NCBI GenBank assembly: GCA_965199945.1
Contig: OZ241354.1
Span: 1,426,001-1,490,000, forward strand
DNA: 64,000 nucleotides
Direction: 5' to 3'
Source: VXYL01 sp965199945
GTDB lineage: Bacteria; Pseudomonadota; Gammaproteobacteria; Pseudomonadales; Azotimanducaceae
Shown here piece by piece: positions 8,443 through 16,862 of the stretch (positions are counted from its first letter, which is position 1; each line of letters begins with the position of its first letter). Below the pieces are notes generated by a model that saw nothing but the letters and a program-made list of their open reading frames with translations, ran no database searches and had not been told where the DNA came from. The translations under genes and the position numbers were made by a program.

Positions 8443-8892
8443 TCAGCCGGTCAGCGCCGCGCGAACCTCTCGGCTTGCCGCCCCCATGTCCACCCGACCC
8501 GCGAACTCGGCCTTGAGCTTGCCCATCACCTTGCCCATGTCCTTCATGCTGCTCGCGCCGGTGGCGGCGATGGCGTCGCGGACCGCCTCGCCGAGTTCTT
8601 CGTCGCTCAGCATCTGCGGCATGAACTCGTCGATGACGGCGAGTTCGTAGCGTTCGATGGCGGCCAGATCGTCGCGCTCGGCGCGGGTGAACTGATCGAG
8701 CGAGTCGAGGCGCTGCTTGCGCATCTTCACCAGCACCGCGAGCACGTCGGCGTCTTCGAGCGGCTTGCGGCCGTCGATCTCTGCCTGCTTGAGGGCGGCG
8801 TTCACGAGCCGCAGCGCCTTGACGCGCTCGCGGTCCTTGGCGCGCACGGCGGCGGTGCTGGCGTCGGCGATGCTGGCTTTGAGGGAGGACAT
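8443..8892 (-). CDS. yqeY: GatB/YqeY-domain protein
   Basis: A 149-aa all-helical protein of the YqeY family, related to the tail domain of GatB and thought to associate with tRNA-dependent amidotransferase or act in translation quality control. It shows the family start MSSLKASIADASTAAVRAKD and the core LRLVNAALKQAEIDGRKPL. It also has LIDEFMPQMLSDEEL-like and SSMKDMGKVMGKLKAEFAGRVD motifs. It lies between rpsU and dnaG, its usual place in many proteobacteria. The start at 8892 leaves 38 bases to rpsU. Confidence 0.92.
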   Translation of the reverse strand: MSSLKASIADASTAAVRAKDRERVKALRLVNAALKQAEIDGRKPLEDADVLAVLVKMRKQRLDSLDQFTRAERDDLAAIERYELAVIDEFMPQMLSDEELGEAVRDAIAATGASSMKDMGKVMGKLKAEFAGRVDMGAASREVRAALTG

Positions 8893-8930
8893 TGTGGTCG
8901 CGAGTCCCGCGGCCCGATTCGGGCTGCGCC

Positions 8931-9146
8931 TTAGTGCGCCTTCTCGAATCGGCGCGCTTCGCGTTGGAGCTTCTTGATGTGGCGCTTCACGGCCGCCGCG
9001 GCCTTGCGCTTGCGCACGGTGGTGGGCTTCTCGTAGTACTCGCGCTTGCGCACCTCCGAGAGGATGCCGGCTTTCTCGCACGAGCGCTTGAAGCGCCGCA
9101 ACGCGATGTCGAAGGGTTCGTTGTCCCTAACCTTGACGAATGGCAT
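8931..9146 (-). CDS. rpsU: 30S ribosomal protein S21
   Basis: The 71-aa small-subunit protein S21, which sits by the 3' end of 16S rRNA and helps start translation. The family signature is complete: MPFVKVRDNEPFDIALRRFKR, CEKAGILSEVRKREYYEKP and a very basic C-terminal helix. It heads the operon with yqeY and dnaG. The open frame continues upstream on the minus strand, but the canonical length sets the start at ATG 9146. Confidence 0.98.
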   Translation of the reverse strand: MPFVKVRDNEPFDIALRRFKRSCEKAGILSEVRKREYYEKPTTVRKRKAAAAVKRHIKKLQREARRFEKAH

Positions 9147-9171
9147 GGCGTCTCCAGTTGAGTCGCCGGCG

Positions 9172-9177
9172 ATTCTA
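9172..9177 (-). promoter_or_regulatory. possible -10 box for rpsU
   Basis: On the minus strand, TAGAAT lies 26 bases before the rpsU ATG, preceded by CTGCGC. It is close to the sigma-70 consensus TATAAT and would give a short leader. No convincing -35 element is seen about 17 bases upstream, so this is tentative. Confidence 0.35.
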
Positions 9178-9504
9178 GCGCAGACCAGCCCGCAGATGCC
9201 ACGCGCCGCCACGCACATGCGGCAAATCTTGTCGGCGGTCGCTTGCTCACGGTTCACGCAGCCGTCGCAGCGTCTGATTTCCGAGAATTCGCACACGACG
9301 CATGGCAAATCTCCTACAGACGGAGGCTTTTCAAGCCTCGACACTGTCCGCCGAGACCGTGCCCATCGGCGCGGGGACAGAACGGGGCGCGGCCTCAGCC
9401 GCGATGAACCATGCTACTTTCGCCACGGACGAGGCTGCGGGCCGCGCCGAGCCCTCAGCCCGGAGCGCGAGGGGAACCCTCGCTTGCAAAAGGAGAACAG
9501 CCAC
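9178..9504. other. intergenic region between divergent rpsU and Uma2-like gene
   Basis: About 330 bases without a supported gene. It should hold the promoter of rpsU on the minus strand and that of the Uma2-like gene on the plus strand. The minus-strand frame continuing upstream of rpsU is Cys-rich (several CxxC), but no family was recognised. AGGAG at about 9491 is the ribosome-binding site of the Uma2-like gene. Confidence 0.5.
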
Positions 9505-10329
9505 ATGAGAGCGCCTCTGCCGGTCACTGCGGCCGCGGCTGCCGCAACCGCCTCGAACGTCGGCGCCGCGCGCGCGGACGACGTGTTCTACCCGAGCTCG
9601 GACGGTAGGCCGATGTCGGACAACATGTGGCAGGGGAAGGCCATCACGAATGCCGACGGCGACCTCGAATCGGCGCGCCCGAAGGCGCTCGTGGCGGCGG
9701 ATATCCTCGTGTACCCGGAGAAGGGGAACAACAGGAACCGCATTGCGCCGGACGTGCTGGTGGCGTTCGGTATTGGAACGCACAAGCGTTCGAGCTACTT
9801 CGTGTGGGAGGAGGGCAAGCCGCCGGACTGGGTTCTGGAAGTGGCGTCGCCCGGCACGGAGGCCGAGGACCGCGGCGCCAAGCGCCGCAAGTACGCGGAG
9901 ATGGGCGTGCCGGAGTACTGGATGTTCGACGCCAAGGGCGATGTCTACCCGCCCGGGACGCCGCGACTGCAGGGGCTGAAGCTGGTGGACGGCGAATACC
10001 GTCCGCTGAAGTCGCGCCTTGTGGACGGCAGGCGGATGATTCGCAGCGAGGTGCTGTGCTTGGACGTCCGAGTGGACGGCGAGCTGCTTCGCTTCCAGGA
10101 CGTCGCGACGGGCAGGGACGTCCGCCACCGCTGTGAGATCGAGGCAGACGAGAAGCAGGCCAGAGCGGAGACCAAGCGGGAGACTGCGCAGCGCAGGGCC
10201 GCCGAAGCCCGTGCGATGCAGGAAGCCGCCGCCCGCTCGGCCGCCGAGGATCGCGTTGCACAGGCCGAAGCTCGCGTTGCGGAGTTGGAGGCTGCGCTGC
10301 GGCGCTCGAAGGCGGGCAATCCGCCATGA
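9505..10329 (+). CDS. Uma2-family (DUF820) endonuclease-like protein with coiled-coil tail
   Basis: A 274-aa protein of the Uma2/DUF820 family, which has a PD-(D/E)XK nuclease fold and unknown cellular role. Family segments are FYPSSDGRPMSDNMWQ, VAADILVYPEKG, RIAPDVLVAFG with the active-site Asp, and DWVLEVASPGTEAED with the active-site Glu. RKYAEMGVPEYWMFD follows. The last about 70 residues are Glu/Ala/Arg-rich and predicted coiled coil (DEKQARAETKRETAQRR onwards). ATG 9505 has a good AGGAG. The resulting N-terminus (MRAPLPVTAAAAAATAS, then ARAD) resembles a signal peptide, which is odd for this family. A later start is possible. Confidence 0.8.
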   Translation: MRAPLPVTAAAAAATASNVGAARADDVFYPSSDGRPMSDNMWQGKAITNADGDLESARPKALVAADILVYPEKGNNRNRIAPDVLVAFGIGTHKRSSYFVWEEGKPPDWVLEVASPGTEAEDRGAKRRKYAEMGVPEYWMFDAKGDVYPPGTPRLQGLKLVDGEYRPLKSRLVDGRRMIRSEVLCLDVRVDGELLRFQDVATGRDVRHRCEIEADEKQARAETKRETAQRRAAEARAMQEAAARSAAEDRVAQAEARVAELEAALRRSKAGNPP

Positions 10330-10436
10330 ATGGTCGTTGACCACAACTCGTCGCGCCGCCTGCCGCGTCGGCGAGAGCCCGCAGCGGTGCTAAAGAAGCA
10401 TTTTGTATTGCATGTGCCGGCTTGAATCAACCGTGC

Positions 10437-10904
10437 TCAAGGGCTCTTGGATCGAAGACCGAGTTGCGCCAAGGCGTCGAGGTCGCCGTTCGCCACCAGC
10501 GTGCCGTTCACCATCATGCTCGGCCCCTGGGCGCACAGGCCTAGGCAGTACACGGCGCTGAGCGCCACGGCGTCGCTCTCTTCGCCCAGCCGAAGGCCGA
10601 GGCGCTGTTCGACGTCGCGCGTGAACTGGCGGCCGCCGACGGCTTGGCAGGCCTCGGCTTGGCAGACGCGCACTTCCACCGGCGGCGCCGGAGTTGTTCT
10701 CAAGTCGTGGTAGAAGGAGACGATGCCGCGCACTTCGGCGCGGCTCAGATTGAACACGTCGGCCACGACGCGCTCCTGCTCGCGGTCCACATGGCCAAGT
10801 TCGGCGACGATCTCGCGCAGCGCGCGCAGCGCGCCGCCGACGCGGTGGCGGTTGCGCTCGGCGATGTCGCGCGCGAGCGCGGTCGGGTCGTCGGCGCCGT
10901 TCAT
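10437..10904 (-). CDS. NuoE/FdsG-like [2Fe-2S] protein
   Basis: A 155-aa thioredoxin-fold ferredoxin of the kind found as the 24-kDa subunit of complex I and the gamma subunit of NAD-linked formate dehydrogenases. The four cluster ligands are visible as VCQAEACQAVG (C-x4-C) and VYCLGLCAQGPS (C-x3-C). The N-terminal helical part (LREIVAELGHVDREQ, LSRAEVRGIVSFYHDL) is typical. The gene is 22 bases downstream of the Ldh2-type gene and ends the operon. No NuoF/FdsB or catalytic subunit is nearby, so its partner must be encoded elsewhere. It is nearer FdsG than NuoE in length, but this is a judgement. Confidence 0.85.
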   Translation of the reverse strand: MNGADDPTALARDIAERNRHRVGGALRALREIVAELGHVDREQERVVADVFNLSRAEVRGIVSFYHDLRTTPAPPVEVRVCQAEACQAVGGRQFTRDVEQRLGLRLGEESDAVALSAVYCLGLCAQGPSMMVNGTLVANGDLDALAQLGLRSKSP

Positions 10905-10926
10905 CTATCGCAGGCGCCGCATCCCC

Positions 10927-12000
10927 TTAGAAAGGCGATGCGATCCCCAGCTCGTTCATCACGCCGTTGAACCATTCCAGCACTTCGGGGTGGTAGGGAA
11001 TGCCGTTGGCGCGGCGGTCGGCTTCCGCTTCGTGTTCCGGAATGCCCGGATAGACGACGCGCTGCTCCCCGGGCGCCGGCTTGCAGTCGAGAATCGAGCG
11101 CAAGTAGGCGTCCATGTCGGCCTTGAAGGTGTCGACGTCCGTGAAGGCGGCGACGTTGTAGGCCATGAAGTAGTGCGCGGTGCCCTGGCGCCGATGCGGC
11201 CCGGCGCCGGTGCCGGTGAGGGCGCTGCACAGCACTTCCACCAGCATCGACAGGCCGAATCCCTTGTGCGAGCCGATTTCCCGCGTGGCGCCCAGCGGCA
11301 GCATGAGGAAGCGCTCCGGCACGTCCGCTTCGGCCATCACCGGCGTGCCGTCGGCTTGCGCTACCCAGCCCGGCAGCACCTTGCCGCCGACGCGGCGCAG
11401 CAGCTGGATCTTGTTGCCGGCCACCGAGCTCATGGACGCGTCGAAGATGAACGGCGGCTCGTCCTTCGACGGCGCCGCGATGCCGATGGGGTTGAGGCCG
11501 AGCAGCGGCTCCGCGCCTTGGGTGGGCGCGACCTGCATGCCGCCGGCGGTCATCGACACGCCGATCATGTCGTGTTCGAGGGCGAGATGCGCGAAATAGG
11601 CGGAGGGCCCGTAGTGGCCGCTGTTGAAGGCGGTGACCACCGCCACGCCGTTGTCCTTGGCGCGCTCGCAGGCGAGTTCCATCAGTTCCTTGCCCTGGCC
11701 GAGGCCGAGGCCGCGATCGCCGTCCACCGAGACCGCGGCCGGAAAGTCGCGCAGGCGCGTCATGCGCGGCGTCGGGTTGATGTGGCCGCCCTTCAGACCC
11801 GCGACATAGGGCCGCATCATGTTGCTGACGCCGTGCGAGTCGATGCCGCGCACGTCCGCATAGACCAGCACGTCAGTGCATTTGGCGGCATCGGCGGCGG
11901 ACATGCCGAGGGCCGCGAAGATGCCCTCCACGGCTTCGCGCATCGTGTCGGGCGCCACGCGCACCGCGATGTCGTCGGGCACCTTGAACCGTTCGAGCAC
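10927..12000 (-). CDS. Ldh2-family (malate/L-lactate/ureidoglycolate-type) dehydrogenase
   Basis: A 357-aa NAD(P)-dependent oxidoreductase of the Ldh2/YlbC family, structurally distinct from classical lactate dehydrogenases. The family motif YADVRGIDSHGVSNMMRPYV is near residues 46-65. It is followed by VSVDGDRGLGLGQGKELME, VVTAFNSGHYGPSAYFA and GATREIGSHKGFGLSMLVEVL. Members oxidise 2-hydroxyacids such as malate, lactate, ureidoglycolate or sulfolactate, and the substrate is undetermined here. It sits 44 bases below the methyltransferase-like gene within a catabolic operon. Confidence 0.9.
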   Translation of the reverse strand: MLERFKVPDDIAVRVAPDTMREAVEGIFAALGMSAADAAKCTDVLVYADVRGIDSHGVSNMMRPYVAGLKGGHINPTPRMTRLRDFPAAVSVDGDRGLGLGQGKELMELACERAKDNGVAVVTAFNSGHYGPSAYFAHLALEHDMIGVSMTAGGMQVAPTQGAEPLLGLNPIGIAAPSKDEPPFIFDASMSSVAGNKIQLLRRVGGKVLPGWVAQADGTPVMAEADVPERFLMLPLGATREIGSHKGFGLSMLVEVLCSALTGTGAGPHRRQGTAHYFMAYNVAAFTDVDTFKADMDAYLRSILDCKPAPGEQRVVYPGIPEHEAEADRRANGIPYHPEVLEWFNGVMNELGIASPF

Positions 12001-12044
12001 TAGCGTCTCCTCTGTGTAGCTGAATCCCGTGTCGCCGCGCCGCT

Positions 12045-12782
12045 TTAGGGCTTGCGGAACAGCAGCGTGAAGCGGTCGGTGTTGCCGGTCACCGTCTTGC
12101 GGCCCACTTCGTAGACCAGCTCGTCGTCGGCGCGGTAGTGCAGGTCCGAGTAGTCCACGAACTCGAAGCCGGCGGCCTTGATTTCCTTGATGGCGAGCAC
12201 CGGGTCCATGCGCCGCCAGTTCTCGTAGTTGTCGGCCTGCATGTGGCGGCGCGTGTGGTCCACCACGCCGTAGCGGCCGCCGGACTTCAAGGCGCGGAAC
12301 ACGGCCTCGTTGATGGCGTTGCGCCCGACTTCGTTGAAGTTGTGCAGATTGCGGAAGGTGAGAGCCATGTCGAAGACGCCCTCGCCGAAGTCCATGTCGG
12401 TGATCTGGTACAGGCGCGAGCCTTCCACCGGCGAGAAGTTGCCGGTCTCGACGACCTCCACGTCCCAGCCCTGCTCCTCGATGATGGCCGCTACACCCTG
12501 GGTGCCGATCGAGACCACCAGGCGTCCGTTCTCCGCCAACACCGGCGCCAGCACCTTGGTGTACCAGCCGCCGCCGGGCACCAGTTCGAGCACGCGCATG
12601 TCGTCCGCGAGGCCGAAGAACTTGAGCGTTTCCAAGGGCATGCGGTTCGCGTCGCGGGCCGTTTCCGCGTCCGTGCGGATGTCCGAGGCAAGCGCCGCCT
12701 GCACCTTGTCGTCGATTTCGCCGGCGCTGGCCGTGGCGGCCAAGACGCCAAGGGCGGCGATTGCCGCGATTGCGTTCTTCAT
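12045..12782 (-). CDS. exported SAM-dependent methyltransferase-like protein
   Basis: A 245-aa protein with an N-terminal signal peptide (MKNAIAAIAALGVLAATASA), then a class I methyltransferase fold. RMPLETLKFFGLADDMRVLELVPGGGWYTKVLAPVL contains the glycine-rich SAM site near residue 70. GVFDMALTFRNLHNFNE and ALKSGGRYGVVDHTRR follow. This matches a group of predicted periplasmic methyltransferases (COG4798-like) whose substrate is unknown. SAM is not expected in the periplasm, so the exported location is puzzling. Its ATG overlaps the dehydrogenase stop by 4 bases, so it belongs to the acyl-CoA synthetase operon. Confidence 0.82.
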   Translation of the reverse strand: MKNAIAAIAALGVLAATASAGEIDDKVQAALASDIRTDAETARDANRMPLETLKFFGLADDMRVLELVPGGGWYTKVLAPVLAENGRLVVSIGTQGVAAIIEEQGWDVEVVETGNFSPVEGSRLYQITDMDFGEGVFDMALTFRNLHNFNEVGRNAINEAVFRALKSGGRYGVVDHTRRHMQADNYENWRRMDPVLAIKEIKAAGFEFVDYSDLHYRADDELVYEVGRKTVTGNTDRFTLLFRKP

Positions 12783-13834
12783 CGGTTGGGTCCTCGGTTC
12801 ATGGGGTAGGGCTGCCAGCGCTCCAAGGGCGTCTTCGGCAGCACGGTGGGATTCACGCAGCTCATCGGCCACCGGCCGCGCAGCACCAGCGACACTTCGC
12901 GCCCGACGCGGCGGCGCGCCGTGGGGCGCATTCTCGTCGAGGCCGACGCCACATGGGGCGTGACGATCACGTTCGGCATGGCGAGCAACGGATTCTGGGG
13001 ATCGGGCGGCTCCTGTTCCAGCACGTCCAGCCCCGCGGACTGCACCTTGCCGCTCCTCAGCGCATCGATCAGGTCCGCTTCCTTGACGATCGGCCCGCGC
13101 GCGGTGTTGACGATCACCACGCCGTCCTTCATTTGCGCGAAGGCGTCGGCGTTCAAGCTGTGGCGCGTTTCTTCGTTGTCCGGCGAGTGGACGCTGATGT
13201 AGTCCGAGCGTTCGAGCAGTTCGCCCCAGGGCACCGGTTCCACGCCGTGCTCGCCGACCGTGAGTTCGCTCACGTAGGGATCGTAGGCGATGACGTTCAA
13301 GCCGAACGCCTTGGCCCGCGCAGCGGTGCAGCGGGCGACGTTGCCGAAGGAGAGCAGGCCGAGAGTGCGCCCCATGAGCCGCGGCACGTGGTTGAGCTGC
13401 GGGCGGCCTTTGTGCCATTCGCCCTCGGCGGCGAAGATGTTCTGTTCCTTGGTGCGGCGGATGGCCGAGAGCAGCAGCATCATGGCGTGGTCCGCCACTT
13501 CCTCGATGAACACGTCCGGCGTGTTGGTGACGACGATGCCGGCGCGGGTGGCCGCTTCCACGTCCACCATGTCCACGCCCACGCTGCCGAGGCCGATGAC
13601 GACGCACTTCTCCAAGCGTCCGACGATGGCTTCGTCCAGGCGAATGCCCCAGGAGGTGATGACGGCGTCGCAGTCGGCGGCCCCTTCAACGAACTCGTCG
13701 GCGTTGGCGCTGGCGACTTCGACGATCTCGGCCACCGGCGCAAGCGCCTCGAGCTCCAGCGCGTAGCGCTCCCGCAAGTTCGCCACGGCCGCGCGCCGCG
13801 GCAGCTGCATGGCCACTTTCTTCTTGTTTTTCAT
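12779..13834 (-). CDS. D-isomer-specific 2-hydroxyacid dehydrogenase
   Basis: A 351-aa NAD-dependent dehydrogenase of the phosphoglycerate/D-2-hydroxyacid family. Seen are CVVIGLGSVGVDMVDVEAAT, VVTNTPDVFIEEVADHAM, a nucleotide-binding segment GRTLGLLSFGNVARCTAARAKA, VIVNTARGPIVKEADL with the catalytic Arg, GLDVLEQEPP with the Glu, and VTPHVASAS with the His. The Rossmann glycine motif reads G-L-L-S-F-G-N-V, close to the normal G-x-G-x-x-G but altered in the first positions. It overlaps the synthetase upstream and the methyltransferase downstream by 4 bases each. Confidence 0.9.
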   Translation of the reverse strand: MKNKKKVAMQLPRRAAVANLRERYALELEALAPVAEIVEVASANADEFVEGAADCDAVITSWGIRLDEAIVGRLEKCVVIGLGSVGVDMVDVEAATRAGIVVTNTPDVFIEEVADHAMMLLLSAIRRTKEQNIFAAEGEWHKGRPQLNHVPRLMGRTLGLLSFGNVARCTAARAKAFGLNVIAYDPYVSELTVGEHGVEPVPWGELLERSDYISVHSPDNEETRHSLNADAFAQMKDGVVIVNTARGPIVKEADLIDALRSGKVQSAGLDVLEQEPPDPQNPLLAMPNVIVTPHVASASTRMRPTARRRVGREVSLVLRGRWPMSCVNPTVLPKTPLERWQPYPMNRGPNR

Positions 13835-15564
13835 TTGCTTCCTTGGGCCTCCAGCAATGCGATGGCTTCCTCGCGCAGGCCGCGCTTGAAGATCTTCTCG
13901 GAGGCGATGCGGGGCAGGCGCTCAGTGCGCACCCACACATGGTCCGGCACCTTGAACTTGGCCAGGTGCTCGGCGACGAATGCCTGCACGTCGCTCGGTT
14001 CGAGGGCGCAGCCGGGCTTGGCGGCTACCACCGCGGCGAGGGTCTCGCCCAGGCGTTCGTCCGGCACGCCGAAGACGGCCGCTTCCTGCACCGCCGGATG
14101 GTTGTAGAGCACCGCTTCGACTTCCTGGCAGCCGATGTTCTCGCCGCCGCGCAGCACCATGTCCTTCAGGCGGTCGGTGATGAAGACGTAGCCCTCGTCG
14201 TCCAAATGGCCCACGTCGCCGGTGTGGACCCAGCCGTCGGTGAGGCTCTCGGCGGTCGCCGCGGGCTTGTTCCAGTATTCGGAGAAGTTCATCACGCCGT
14301 GGATCCACAACTCGCCGGTCTCGAACGGCTGCGCGTCCTCGCCGTTCTCCTTCACCGCCTTCACATGGACGATGGGCGGCACGGCGCGACCGCAGCTGCG
14401 CGGCCGTTCGAGGAACGCCGCGCCGCCGATGGTGGTGGCAAGGCCTTGGGTCTCGGTCATGCCCCAGCCGGTGCCGGGCGCGCCTTTGGCGATGGTCTTG
14501 TCGATCTGCCGCGCATGTTCCGGGGCCATCGGCGCGCCACCGCCGCCGGCGCTGCGCAGGCTCGAGAGGTCGTATTTGGCGCGCTCTGGCGACTGCACCA
14601 GCTCCCAGGCCATCGTCGGCACGCCGTTGAACTCGGTGATGCGTTCCGCTTCGATGATCTTGAGGGCTTCGCCGACGTCCCACTTGTACATGCCGACCAC
14701 CTTGCGCCCGCGCCGAAAGGAGGAGAGCAGCTGCACGACGAGACCGGTGACGTGGAACAACGGCACCGTGAGAATCACCGCTGGCGGATGCTCGGGCTGC
14801 GGCGCGGAGCGTCCCACGGCGGCGCCCATCTGCGGATTCATGGCCATGGCGATGGCGCCGCCGCATTCCCAGCCGAGCAGCGCGTTGGCGATGGCGCGGT
14901 GCGTCGAGAGCACGCCCTTGGGGTGCGCCGTGGAGCCGGAGGTGTAGAGGATGGTGGCGTTGTCTTCCGGCGCGATGGGGTCTTCGGGCATCGCGGTGGC
15001 GGCGCCGTCGACGAACTCCTCCCAAGTGGGATGCCCCGGTTGCCGGTGGCGCACCGTCACCAGTTCCACCGCGAGCCGCGCAAGGCGATCCAGCAGGCGT
15101 TCGCTGCGTTCGACGTCCGCGAAGAGGAGCTTCAAGCCGCTGTCCTCGATGCCGTACTCCAGCTCTTCGCCGGACCACCAGGCGTTCATGGCCACCGCGA
15201 CGCAGCCGGCGCTGGTGATGCCCATGAAGGCGGCGATCCACTCCGGGTAGTTGCGCAGCGCCACGCCCACCCGGTCGCCCGGCCGCAAGCCGCGCTCGCG
15301 CAGCCGATTGGCGCACTGCGCTGCGAGATCCCACATCCGCTGGTAGCTGTAGCGCTCGTCCTGGTAGACGTAGAAGTCCTTCTCGGCATGCGCCAGGCCG
15401 CTCTCGTAGAGCGCGCGCAGGTTCGACGGCGCGTTGGCGAAGACTGTGAACTCCACGCCGCGTATGTGCGCCTCGGACGTCTCGTAGGGCTGGCCTTGCG
15501 CCGTCACATCAGCGACAGCGGCTGCAAGTTCCATCTTGGGAGGGGCGGCTGAGGGCGTCTGCAT
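13831..15564 (-). CDS. AMP-dependent acyl-CoA synthetase
   Basis: A 577-aa ATP-dependent CoA ligase that adenylates a carboxylic acid and transfers it to CoA. It has the AMP-binding signature ATILYTSGSTAHPKGVLSTH near residue 210. Also present are GWGMTETQGLAT, the hinge region WVHTGDVGHLDDEGYVFITDR and LKDMVLRGGENIGCQEVEAVL, and the C-terminal catalytic-lysine region LPRIASEKIFKRGLREEA. The order and length match long/medium-chain fatty-acid ligases. It overlaps the following hydroxyacid dehydrogenase by 4 bases and probably activates the substrate of this operon. Chain length cannot be judged. Confidence 0.93.
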   Translation of the reverse strand: MQTPSAAPPKMELAAAVADVTAQGQPYETSEAHIRGVEFTVFANAPSNLRALYESGLAHAEKDFYVYQDERYSYQRMWDLAAQCANRLRERGLRPGDRVGVALRNYPEWIAAFMGITSAGCVAVAMNAWWSGEELEYGIEDSGLKLLFADVERSERLLDRLARLAVELVTVRHRQPGHPTWEEFVDGAATAMPEDPIAPEDNATILYTSGSTAHPKGVLSTHRAIANALLGWECGGAIAMAMNPQMGAAVGRSAPQPEHPPAVILTVPLFHVTGLVVQLLSSFRRGRKVVGMYKWDVGEALKIIEAERITEFNGVPTMAWELVQSPERAKYDLSSLRSAGGGGAPMAPEHARQIDKTIAKGAPGTGWGMTETQGLATTIGGAAFLERPRSCGRAVPPIVHVKAVKENGEDAQPFETGELWIHGVMNFSEYWNKPAATAESLTDGWVHTGDVGHLDDEGYVFITDRLKDMVLRGGENIGCQEVEAVLYNHPAVQEAAVFGVPDERLGETLAAVVAAKPGCALEPSDVQAFVAEHLAKFKVPDHVWVRTERLPRIASEKIFKRGLREEAIALLEAQGSK

Positions 15565-15635
15565 GGCGCAAGTCTACACAAACGGCGGCAAGCGCCGGCC
15601 AAGCGGCTGGCAGAAGGGCAGGGCGGTTTGCCCCG

Positions 15636-16817
15636 CTACACCACCCTCTCTTCGCGCAACTCGGCGATTGCCGCGGCGTCGTAGCCGAGTTCGGCGAGGA
15701 TGTCGTCCGTGTGTTCGCCCAAGGTGGGCGCGCGCCGGCGAATGCCGGTGTCGGCGTTGGAGAAGTCCACCGGCATGGGGCCGACCGGGGCAGGGCGGGG
15801 CAGGGTGGGGTAGTCCGTGGGGACGAGGAACTCCTTCGCCACCACTTGCTCGTTCACCAGCGTCTGCGCCGGGGCGAGCACTTCGCCGCACGGCACGCGG
15901 GCTGCTTCCAGTTCGGCCATCGCCTCGGCGCTGGTGCGTTCCGCCGTCCACGCGCTCATGCGGGCGCTGATGTCCGCCGCGTTGTCGCCACGCGCTTCGT
16001 CGGTGGCGTAGCGGGGGTCTTCGAGCCAGTGCGGCTCGCCCATGAGCTCCGCCCAACGGGCGAACAGGGGATCGCCGACCACCTGCACGAGAATCCAGCC
16101 ATCGCGGGTCTTGAAGACGTCCGACGGCGCCGCTGTCTGGCCGCGGTTGCCGGTGCCTTCGCGGTTCACGTTCAGCAGCGCCTGTTCGATCAGCGCGCCG
16201 TTGGCCACCGTGAGCGCGGAGGCCAGAAGGCAGCTCTGCACATGCTGCCCCTCGCCGGTGTTCATGCGCTGGATGATTGCCGCCAGGGTCGCCATCGCGT
16301 TCAGCGTGCCAGTGGTGTAGTCCACGTAGGGCATGTAGTTGCGCATCGGCTCGTCGGCGTGCCCGGTGAGGTGCATGTTGCCGGACATGGCCTGCGCCAC
16401 GCCGTCGAACCCGACGCGGTTGCCGTACGGCCCGCCGGCCCCGTAGGCCGTGGTGGTGGTGAGGATGATGTCCGGCTTCACGGCCTTGAGGCTCGCGTAG
16501 TCCAGCCCCATCCGCGCCAGCGTGTCCGGCGGCAGGTTGGCGATCACCACGTCTGCCGTGGCCACCAGCTTGCGCAGCACTTCCTGTCCCTTCGGCTTGC
16601 GCGGATTGAGCGTGAAGCCGCGCTTGTTGCGGTTCAGCGCCAAGTACGCGCTGCCGACGCGATCGGCGTTCACCGGGGCCGTGAAGCGGTCCTCGCTGCC
16701 GTCCACCTTCTCCACGCGCACCACGTCCGCGCCGAGATCGCCGAGCAGCGCCCCGCAGAACGGCCCGGCGATGTAGCGCCCGAAGTCCAGTACGCGAATG
16801 CCTTGAAGAATGCTCAT
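15636..16817 (-). CDS. CaiB/BaiF family III CoA-transferase
   Basis: A 393-aa family III CoA-transferase, which moves CoA between carboxylic acids such as carnitine, formate/oxalate or bile acids. The start MSILQGIRVLDFGRYIAGPF and GDLGADVVRVEKVDGSEDR are diagnostic. The catalytic Asp is expected near GSAYLALNRNKRGFTLNPR-VVIANLPPDTLARMGLDY, and the C-terminal THWLEDPRYAT-like region is present. It starts the operon 71 bases above the acyl-CoA synthetase. Having both a ligase and a transferase suggests alternative ways to activate one substrate. Confidence 0.93.
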   Translation of the reverse strand: MSILQGIRVLDFGRYIAGPFCGALLGDLGADVVRVEKVDGSEDRFTAPVNADRVGSAYLALNRNKRGFTLNPRKPKGQEVLRKLVATADVVIANLPPDTLARMGLDYASLKAVKPDIILTTTTAYGAGGPYGNRVGFDGVAQAMSGNMHLTGHADEPMRNYMPYVDYTTGTLNAMATLAAIIQRMNTGEGQHVQSCLLASALTVANGALIEQALLNVNREGTGNRGQTAAPSDVFKTRDGWILVQVVGDPLFARWAELMGEPHWLEDPRYATDEARGDNAADISARMSAWTAERTSAEAMAELEAARVPCGEVLAPAQTLVNEQVVAKEFLVPTDYPTLPRPAPVGPMPVDFSNADTGIRRRAPTLGEHTDDILAELGYDAAAIAELREERVV

Positions 16818-16862
16818 GGGACCTCGCTTCGACCAGTGGGGGAGCACTCCATGCGGCAGGGT

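Noticed and set aside
8931..9344. Cys-rich N-terminal extension of S21 (several CxxC) on the minus strand
   Set aside because: S21 has a universal 71-residue form starting at ATG 9146, and a likely -10 box lies inside the extension. The CxxC pattern matches no known family.
13843..15552. 569-residue plus-strand frame opposite the acyl-CoA synthetase
   Set aside because: Rich in His, Arg, Ala and Gly with no domain pattern; it is an antisense shadow of a clearly conserved gene.
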